Shown here in pieces: positions 6,701 to 11,865 of a DNA stretch of 11,865 nucleotides (position 1 is the first letter of the stretch; every line of letters starts with the position of its first letter). Source of the stretch: CBFIJI01 sp965662885 (lineage in GTDB: Bacteria; Bacteroidota; Bacteroidia; Flavobacteriales; Flavobacteriaceae). The position numbers and the translations under genes are program-made. The notes below the pieces were generated by a model. That model was not told the DNA's origin. It saw only the letters and a program-made list of their open reading frames with translations, and ran no database searches. The stretch is taken from contig CBFIJI010000059.1 of assembly GCA_965662885.1 (NCBI GenBank), positions 1-11,865 of the forward strand, in the 5' to 3' direction.

Positions 6701-8293
6701 TTAAACAATTGATTTACTATTATTTAGGCTAATCGAAAAGGTGGTACCCACCCCCTTTTTACTTTCAAGGTGAATTCGTCCGTAATGAAGATCAACTATT
6801 CGTTTTACATAAGACAATCCTAAACCATGTCCTTTGATATTGTGAATATCTCCAGACTGTTCCCGGTAAAACTTTTGAAAAATCATTTTTTGCGTCATCT
6901 TATCCATTCCAATGCCTTCATCTTTAATTTTAACATTTATCGTGCCATTTTTATTTATTGTGGAAATTTCAATTTTCGGAGGCGAATCAGAATACTTGAT
7001 AGCGTTGTCTAAAATATTGATAATCACATTGGTAAAATGGCTTTCATTTCCATCAAAGAGATCATTATCAGCCATTAAATTTGTTTCTACTTTACCCCCT
7101 TTATTGGAAACTATCAAACTAATATGATGTACTGCCTCTTCAATCAAAGGGTGTAAATGGATAGGTTCTCTACTGATAGGCGTTCTACTTTTCTCTAATT
7201 GCGAAATTCTAAGAACATTTTCAACTTGAGTCAACATTCGTGTATTTTCTTCCCGAATCATTTTTAAATATTGTTTAATACGTTCAGGAGCAGTCAGTGT
7301 TTTAGGGTTCATTATTGAGTCAACAGCAAGATTAATTGTCGCTATGGGAGTTTTAAATTCATGCGACATATTGTTGATAAAGTCCGTCTTAATTTCTGAA
7401 ATCTTTTTTTGCTGAATGATTTGATATAAAGCTGTAGATGAAACCAATACGATAAAAAGAGTCAACAAAAAGGTCAATCCACCAATTCCAATAATTGAGG
7501 AAAATACAAATTCATTCTTTTCAGGAAAGGAAACGATTAAGTCATATTGTCCTTGTCCGTTTTGATCTAAAAAAATAGGGGTCATATATTGAGTTCCTTC
7601 CAACAATTCCCTATAATTTTTTGATTTTATTTTTGTTACTAAACCGTCACCATAAATCCCAAATTCGTAGGGAGTTACAATATTTTTATCTTCAAACTCC
7701 CGCTGAAGTAAAAGACTTAATTCCATGGTATTAAGTCTTTTGTGAATTGGTAATGAACTAGAAAGCTCTAAAAAAGCATTACGATATTTTGCTTGATCAA
7801 AGAGATTGACACGATCTATACTTTTAATTTTTTGAATGGAACTGGATAAGGTGTTTTCCCGATTGAAGATGTTTTTATTCAAAATGGTTGTAGTCCGAAC
7901 CCCTTTATAGTCTTGAATATTTGAAACCTCTCCAAGTTTAGGATCTTGATAGGAAGGGTTTAGATTATAATCTTCTCTCAAAATTCCATAGGCATAAAAA
8001 GTAGAGAGATTGCTGGTATCATCTTCATCGAGAAAGAGAAAAACATCTGTAAAGTTAGATTCATCTGGTGTTCCAACAGAATCTAACAAACGGGCATAGG
8101 CTTGAATATAATCTGAAAGTTCCCGCTCTTGTATTTCTTTAGCTGCATTCTGCATGGATTGCTGAACAGCAAGAGAGAATTCTTCTTCTTTATTTTCCCA
8201 AGCGGTTTTTACCCAGTAAGCTTGTACCAAGACAATACCCATTATGGATAAAATCATAAAAATAACTAGAGATATAAAAAGATTTTTTTTCAC
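6701..8293 (-). CDS. Two-TM sensor histidine kinase
   Basis: This is a membrane sensor kinase of 530 residues. TM1 is at about 5-25 and is followed by a QAYWVK motif often seen in Bacteroidota kinases. A large periplasmic region (about 27-263) has no domain I recognise. TM2 is at about 265-290. The HisKA dimerisation domain contains phosphoacceptor H311 in SHEFKTP. The HExxT form (E312, T315) suggests that it also dephosphorylates its partner. The HATPase domain has the N box around N426-K433 (NILDNAIKYS), the G1 box DEGIGM at 458-463 and the G2 box GHGLGLSYV at 488-496. No HAMP domain is evident between TM2 and HisKA. The start codon is GTG. The response regulator follows after 19 bp. A candidate promoter lies in the 110-bp gap after coaE. 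The stimulus is unknown; the fabI/ybbR context hints weakly at envelope status. Confidence 0.93.
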   Translation of the reverse strand: MKKNLFISLVIFMILSIMGIVLVQAYWVKTAWENKEEEFSLAVQQSMQNAAKEIQERELSDYIQAYARLLDSVGTPDESNFTDVFLFLDEDDTSNLSTFYAYGILREDYNLNPSYQDPKLGEVSNIQDYKGVRTTTILNKNIFNRENTLSSSIQKIKSIDRVNLFDQAKYRNAFLELSSSLPIHKRLNTMELSLLLQREFEDKNIVTPYEFGIYGDGLVTKIKSKNYRELLEGTQYMTPIFLDQNGQGQYDLIVSFPEKNEFVFSSIIGIGGLTFLLTLFIVLVSSTALYQIIQQKKISEIKTDFINNMSHEFKTPIATINLAVDSIMNPKTLTAPERIKQYLKMIREENTRMLTQVENVLRISQLEKSRTPISREPIHLHPLIEEAVHHISLIVSNKGGKVETNLMADNDLFDGNESHFTNVIINILDNAIKYSDSPPKIEISTINKNGTINVKIKDEGIGMDKMTQKMIFQKFYREQSGDIHNIKGHGLGLSYVKRIVDLHYGRIHLESKKGVGTTFSISLNNSKSIV

Positions 8294-8320
8294 GTTTTAA
8301 TAAAGTTTAATTCTATCCCA

Positions 8321-8350
8321 CAAAATGACTCCGTATTAATGATTTACAAA
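8321..8350 (-). promoter_or_regulatory. Candidate promoter of the kinase-regulator operon
   Basis: Read on the minus strand, TTTG (8350-8347) and TCATTTTG (8328-8321) are separated by 18 bases. The second element differs from TAnnTTTG at one position. The spacing fits the Bacteroidota -33/-7 arrangement, and the GTG start of the kinase lies 27 bases downstream. The rest of the 8294-8403 gap is AT-rich with no clear hairpin. Confidence 0.35.
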
Positions 8351-8403
8351 GTTCTACTTTTTTATTAAAAATAGTTCATAAGACTATGTTAATGAATCGA
8401 AAA

Positions 8404-8985
8404 CTAAGATCCCAATAATGAATGGTGGATTGCTTCAATTTTAAGAAGTGTATCCTCCCAATGTTCATTTTGAATAACAAAATCAGCTAAAGGGATTTTT
8501 TTTTCATCTGACCATTGATTTTGAATTCTCGAAACAACAGCTTCACGGGTGGTGTTATCGCGATTGATGACACGTTGAATTCGCATTTCCATGGGGGCGC
8601 AAACTAGAATAATTTGATCACAGCTTTTCCATCCTCCAGTTTCAAACAAAATTGCCGCTTCTTTTATCAAGTAAGGACTATTTTGTTGTTGTTTAAAATG
8701 TTCAAAGCGTTTTGCTACACGGGGATGGATTAAAGCGTTTAATCGTGCTAGTTTGTCCGAATCAGAAAAAACAACTATAGCTAATTTTTTTCGATCAAGT
8801 ACTCCATTATTAAAAACACCTTTTCCAAAAGTTGTTCGGATGTCCTCCAATACTTCATCATTGTTGTTCATCACCTTTCTTGCTTCCTCATCAGCATTAA
8901 AAACAGGAATTCCTTTCGTTTTAAAAACATCCAAAATACGTGATTTACCACTTCCTATTCCTCCAGTAAGTCCAATTACTTTCAT
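8404..8985 (-). CDS. coaE: Dephospho-CoA kinase
   Basis: This is the last enzyme of coenzyme A synthesis. It phosphorylates the 3'-hydroxyl of dephospho-CoA with ATP in the cytosol. It has 193 residues, normal for the family. The P-loop GGIGSGKS is at 8-15. The substrate-binding Asp is D32 in NADEEAR, HPRV is at 87-90, and the lid/CoA region includes RVINRD (138-143). An ADFVIQN motif is at 167-173, where CoaE proteins usually have ADxVIxN. The ATG overlaps the stop codon of the upstream ybbR-like gene (ATGA at 8985-8982), which indicates translational coupling. CoA and FabI both serve acyl metabolism, so sharing a transcript with fabI would make sense, though this is inference. Confidence 0.94.
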   Translation of the reverse strand: MKVIGLTGGIGSGKSRILDVFKTKGIPVFNADEEARKVMNNNDEVLEDIRTTFGKGVFNNGVLDRKKLAIVVFSDSDKLARLNALIHPRVAKRFEHFKQQQNSPYLIKEAAILFETGGWKSCDQIILVCAPMEMRIQRVINRDNTTREAVVSRIQNQWSDEKKIPLADFVIQNEHWEDTLLKIEAIHHSLLGS

Positions 8986-9923
8986 TGCCGTATTAAAAAG
9001 TCAACCGTCTTGGGGTTCCAACTTATTTTTTTTATCCCTTCCGGTGTTTTGACAGGATATAAAGATACTGATTTCGAATTTGGGTTAATCATATCCAAAT
9101 AATCACAGGCAATAGTAAAATCTTCTGCTTGGTATTTATCCAATTGATCGAGTCGAATAACTATGTTAATAGCTGTTCGTTGTGGAAATAATTTTACCCG
9201 AACATTTTTTGGTAGGTGTTCAATCTGAATAGGAATTTGAAAAGAAATCTCAGAAAAACGAGCCACTTTAGCTTCTACCAATGTGGTCTGTTCCGAATAA
9301 CGAAGTCCTGCAATGGGTTGCAGTGCTAATTCATCTGCAATATCCTTAAACACATCTTGTTTACGCAACTCCTGAACATTGATTTGTGTCAAAGTATCAA
9401 GGATTTTTGCTGAACCATATACCCAAATACTATCAGGGCTTAATTTCCAACCTTCATCTAATAGAAATCCAGGGCGAAAATTAATACTCTGCTTTAATTT
9501 CAGAGGCAGCCGCTTTTGTGTTAAGACAAAATAATCAAACACTAAATTTTTGGTGTCAAAACTATTGATAACAGTGTTCTCATAAAGTTGCTTTTGGATA
9601 TCAAAGAATTGGTTTTGCAATGTTAGCGTCCCTTGTCCCTCATTTAAGGTGGTCGCATCGAAGGGCAAAGTTATTTTTTTGTTCAACATCTCATAAAGAA
9701 ACATTTGAAAACCAGAACTAGTGATGGTCAAGTCAATAGTTTTTATATCCTCTTCCAAGACAATATAATCAGGGACATTACTAAATGTAACCTCAAACGA
9801 GCGTTGCAGCTGATAGGTATTTGAAAACTTTGTAATGGTCCAAAAAATAAAGGACAACAAAACAAATAATAAAAAAAACTGCAACTTTTCCTTATTGGGT
9901 AATTGGAGTTGCAGTTTTTCCAT
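8982..9923 (-). CDS. YbbR-like domain envelope protein
   Basis: This 313-residue protein has one N-terminal transmembrane segment (about 14-31) after a short polar N-terminus. A long beta-rich extracytoplasmic part follows, consistent with two or more YbbR-like repeats at roughly 37-120 and 130-310. Such proteins are commonly found next to coaE in Bacteroidota. In Firmicutes the YbbR protein CdaR modulates the c-di-AMP synthase CdaA, but no diadenylate cyclase gene is visible here, so that role should not be assumed. The start is ATG, 43 bp downstream of fabI and after a small palindrome. No -7 box is seen, so it is probably read through from fabI. It overlaps coaE by 4 bp. The fold assignment rests on the overall pattern and neighbourhood more than on sharp motifs. 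Confidence 0.75.
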   Translation of the reverse strand: MEKLQLQLPNKEKLQFFLLFVLLSFIFWTITKFSNTYQLQRSFEVTFSNVPDYIVLEEDIKTIDLTITSSGFQMFLYEMLNKKITLPFDATTLNEGQGTLTLQNQFFDIQKQLYENTVINSFDTKNLVFDYFVLTQKRLPLKLKQSINFRPGFLLDEGWKLSPDSIWVYGSAKILDTLTQINVQELRKQDVFKDIADELALQPIAGLRYSEQTTLVEAKVARFSEISFQIPIQIEHLPKNVRVKLFPQRTAINIVIRLDQLDKYQAEDFTIACDYLDMINPNSKSVSLYPVKTPEGIKKISWNPKTVDFLIRQ

Positions 9924-9936
9924 TTTCTTATACTAA

Positions 9937-9948
9937 AGCCCTAGGGCT
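9937..9948. repeat. 12-bp perfect palindrome AGCCCTAGGGCT
   Basis: This perfect inverted repeat lies in the 43-bp gap between the fabI stop and the ybbR-like start. A further GGGCT at 9957-9961 could pair with the left arm to give an alternative hairpin with a larger loop. No U-run follows on the minus strand, so it is not a standard intrinsic terminator. It could be a weak attenuator, an mRNA-stability hairpin or a protein-binding site. Confidence 0.45.
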
Positions 9949-9966
9949 AAATTATTGGGCTAGTTA

Positions 9967-10779
9967 TCATTCGCTGATCAAATCAATGATTTCTTGACTC
10001 ACCCCTACATTGGAAAATCCTCCATCGTGAAAGAGGTTTTGAAGGGTAACTTTTCGCGTATAATCAGAAAATAGTGAGACAGTATAGTCGGCACATTCTT
10101 CTGCTGTTGCATTCCCTAAGGGAGACATTTTTTCTGCATATTTAAGAAAACCGTCCAATCCGGCAACTCCTTTCCCAGCTGTGGTTAGCGTTGGAGATTG
10201 TGAAATGGTATTGACACGTACCTTTTTTTCTTTTCCAAAGAAATAGCCAAAACTTCTAGCAATAGATTCGAGATAAGCCTTGTTATCTGCCATGTCGTTA
10301 TAATTAGGGAAAGTACGTTGTGCTGCGATATATGAAAGAGCAACAATACTTCCTCCAGGGTTCATCGCATCTTTTGAATAGAGCGATTGAAGAAGTTTAT
10401 GAAATGAAACGGCTGAAACATCCCAGCCTTTAGCCATCCAATCATGATTAAGATCCGTATAGTGCTTTCCCTTTCGAACGTTTACCGACATACCGATGGA
10501 ATGAAGTACAAAATCCAATTTACCACCAAGGATTTCTTGTGCTTGATCAATTAACTGGGAAAGGTCTTCCATTTTGGTAGCGTCAGCAGGAATTACCTTT
10601 GCGTTGGTCTCCTCAGCAAGTTGGTTGATTGTCCCCATTCTTAAAGCAACGGGAGCATTGGTAAGTACAAATTCACCTCCAGCAGCAGCAACTGCGGTAG
10701 CGGTTTTCCAAGCAATAGATTGATCATCCAAAGCTCCAAAAATAATTCCTTTTTTTCCTTCTAAAATTTTATAGGACAT
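9967..10779 (-). CDS. fabI: Enoyl-[acyl-carrier-protein] reductase (NADH), FabI type
   Basis: FabI reduces trans-2-enoyl-ACP to acyl-ACP in the last step of each type II fatty-acid elongation cycle, in the cytosol. The 270-residue product is a divergent short-chain dehydrogenase. The nucleotide-binding region GIIFGALDDQSIAW is at 11-24. The catalytic set is Y150 (LSY), Y160 (PNY) and K167; the Y160-K167 spacing of seven matches the FabI Y156/K163 pair of Escherichia coli. A downstream SQSPTLTTAGKG loop (193-204) covers the substrate site. I chose the ATG at 10779 (MSYKILEG) rather than an in-frame TTG at 10800, because that TTG is part of the TATATTTG promoter box. It lies 28 bp downstream of recN, an arrangement often seen in flavobacteria. 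The ybbR-like and coaE genes follow, probably on the same transcript. Confidence 0.95.
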   Translation of the reverse strand: MSYKILEGKKGIIFGALDDQSIAWKTATAVAAAGGEFVLTNAPVALRMGTINQLAEETNAKVIPADATKMEDLSQLIDQAQEILGGKLDFVLHSIGMSVNVRKGKHYTDLNHDWMAKGWDVSAVSFHKLLQSLYSKDAMNPGGSIVALSYIAAQRTFPNYNDMADNKAYLESIARSFGYFFGKEKKVRVNTISQSPTLTTAGKGVAGLDGFLKYAEKMSPLGNATAEECADYTVSLFSDYTRKVTLQNLFHDGGFSNVGVSQEIIDLISE

Positions 10780-10797
10780 GCGTTTAAATTTTGTTTG

Positions 10798-10805
10798 CAA
10801 ATATA
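10798..10805 (-). promoter_or_regulatory. -7 box of fabI
   Basis: On the minus strand TATATTTG, followed by C, matches TAnnTTTG exactly and sits 18 bases before the fabI ATG, in the short gap after the recN stop. No TTG is found 19 bases upstream, where the sequence is the recN 3' end. It decides the fabI start: the alternative TTG codon is the last three bases of this box. Confidence 0.6.
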
Positions 10806-10807
10806 CA

Positions 10808-11865
10808 TTAATTCAGTAATTCTTTTGCGTGAGCCAAAGCAGTCGGGCTAAGCTCATTTCCAGAGAGCATCAATGCAATTTCATTGATGCGGTCCTGAGC
10901 TTCTAGCTTGGTAAGTCGGGTATGGGTTTTTAAACCATCATGATGTTTAAAGACCTTGAAATGGTGTTGCCCTTTAGAAGCCACTTGGGGCAAATGTGTT
11001 ATGGAAAAAACCTGCATCTGCTTGGCCATATCCGTCATAATTTTAGCAATACTGTCAGATACTTTTCCAGAAACACCAGTATCGATTTCATCAAAGATAA
11101 TCGTAGGGAGTTTTTTAAATCGTGATAATATCGTTTTTACTGCTAGCATTATGCGTGACATTTCACCACCAGACGCAACTTTACGAAAGGGCTTAAAGGA
11201 ACTTCCCTTATTTGCTGAAAAAGTAAATTCAAGACTATCCTTGCCATTAGACAAAAAACGATCTGATTCCGTCAATTCAATTTTAAATTTAGCCTCCGTC
11301 ATCCCCATTTGAACAACCAATTTTCGTAACTCCCTCTCTAAGTTTGAAATAGCTTTTTTCCGTGCTAAACGAATTGCAACTGCTTTTTTATCCAAATCAG
11401 TTTCCATCAATGTCAGCGTTGATTGGATCAACTTTAACCTTTCTTCAAAATTGTCATATTTTTTCAAAGAACTACCCAACTGATCGCGTAATCCAATTAA
11501 ATCATTGACTGATTGAAGTTTATGTTTTTGAAATAAACTGTTTAAAGCATTCAATTGTTGTTCCAAAGCCATCAGTTCTTCTGGATTAAGCTCAAGGCGT
11601 TCAAAAGCTAAATTGAGTTCATCTCTAATATCTTCAGCTTCTGCTGTCACAGAATGAATGCGTTGTGATAGTTCATGAAAATTCTTTGATTTCTGAGCTG
11701 CCTGAGAGAGTATACTTCTCATTTCTATGAATTGATCCAAAATACCCATTTGCTCAGCTTCAAAGAGCTGAATGGCCTTGGAAATAAGTACCTGTAATGT
11801 CTCTGTATGGGAAAGTTCAGCAACTCTTTCTTCTAAGGGTTCTTGCATCCCATCTTTAAGCTGGG
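10808..11865 (-). CDS. recN: DNA repair protein RecN, C-terminal part (5' end beyond window)
   Basis: RecN is an SMC-like ATPase that helps repair double-strand breaks with RecA. About 351 residues are present. The frame stays open through the right edge of the window, so the N-terminal head half with Walker A is outside and the Met at 11848 is internal. Numbering from that Met, residues up to about 185 are helical and coiled-coil-like (heptad-rich, charged), forming part of the arm. The C-terminal ATPase half has the ABC signature ASGGEMSR (225-232), Walker B TIIFDEID (249-256), the D-loop TGVSGK (257-262) and the switch His in SITHLPQVAS (H285). The end, ALMLSGNELSPTALAHAKELL, fits the RecN C-terminus. 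The gene ends at TAA just before the fabI promoter. The call is secure. Confidence 0.93.
   Translation of the reverse strand, partial: QLKDGMQEPLEERVAELSHTETLQVLISKAIQLFEAEQMGILDQFIEMRSILSQAAQKSKNFHELSQRIHSVTAEAEDIRDELNLAFERLELNPEELMALEQQLNALNSLFQKHKLQSVNDLIGLRDQLGSSLKKYDNFEERLKLIQSTLTLMETDLDKKAVAIRLARKKAISNLERELRKLVVQMGMTEAKFKIELTESDRFLSNGKDSLEFTFSANKGSSFKPFRKVASGGEMSRIMLAVKTILSRFKKLPTIIFDEIDTGVSGKVSDSIAKIMTDMAKQMQVFSITHLPQVASKGQHHFKVFKHHDGLKTHTRLTKLEAQDRINEIALMLSGNELSPTALAHAKELLN

Overview
This window is AT-rich chromosomal DNA that looks like a member of Bacteroidota, most likely a marine-type flavobacterium (Flavobacteriaceae). The evidence is the short TAnnTTTG-type -7 promoter boxes, the near absence of Shine-Dalgarno sequences, lysine/isoleucine/asparagine-rich proteins, and the gene neighbourhoods recN-fabI and ybbR-coaE-histidine kinase-response regulator. 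No RNA genes, CRISPR arrays, insertion sequences or phage genes are visible. The species assignment is inference.

Left block, plus strand (177-2505): two overlapping methionine-R-sulfoxide reductase genes are followed by dihydrolipoamide dehydrogenase (lpdA), which has its own likely promoter. The first MsrB carries a lipoprotein signal and lacks the usual resolving cysteine. The second is cytosolic and has it. The pair therefore appears to split protein repair between the envelope and the cytosol.

Middle block: aroQ (type II 3-dehydroquinase, shikimate pathway) lies on the minus strand, tail to tail with lpdA. A 184-bp divergent AT-rich spacer separates it from a membrane-anchored family 3 glycoside hydrolase on the plus strand. 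xerD (chromosome dimer resolution) follows 10 bp later, probably in the same transcript. xerD ends tail to tail, 11 bp away, against the minus-strand block.

Right block, all minus strand. In order of transcription it holds recN (5' end outside the window), fabI with its own promoter, a YbbR-domain envelope protein, coaE (4-bp overlap), a two-TM sensor histidine kinase and an OmpR-type response regulator. It joins DNA repair, fatty-acid synthesis, CoA synthesis and envelope sensing. The kinase and regulator are one two-component system.

Overall this is mostly ordinary core genome, and I see no convincing undescribed system. The best second looks are the divergent periplasmic MsrB, the anchored GH3 enzyme with an EF-hand-like loop, a 12-bp perfect palindrome after fabI, and a 15-mer present three times.
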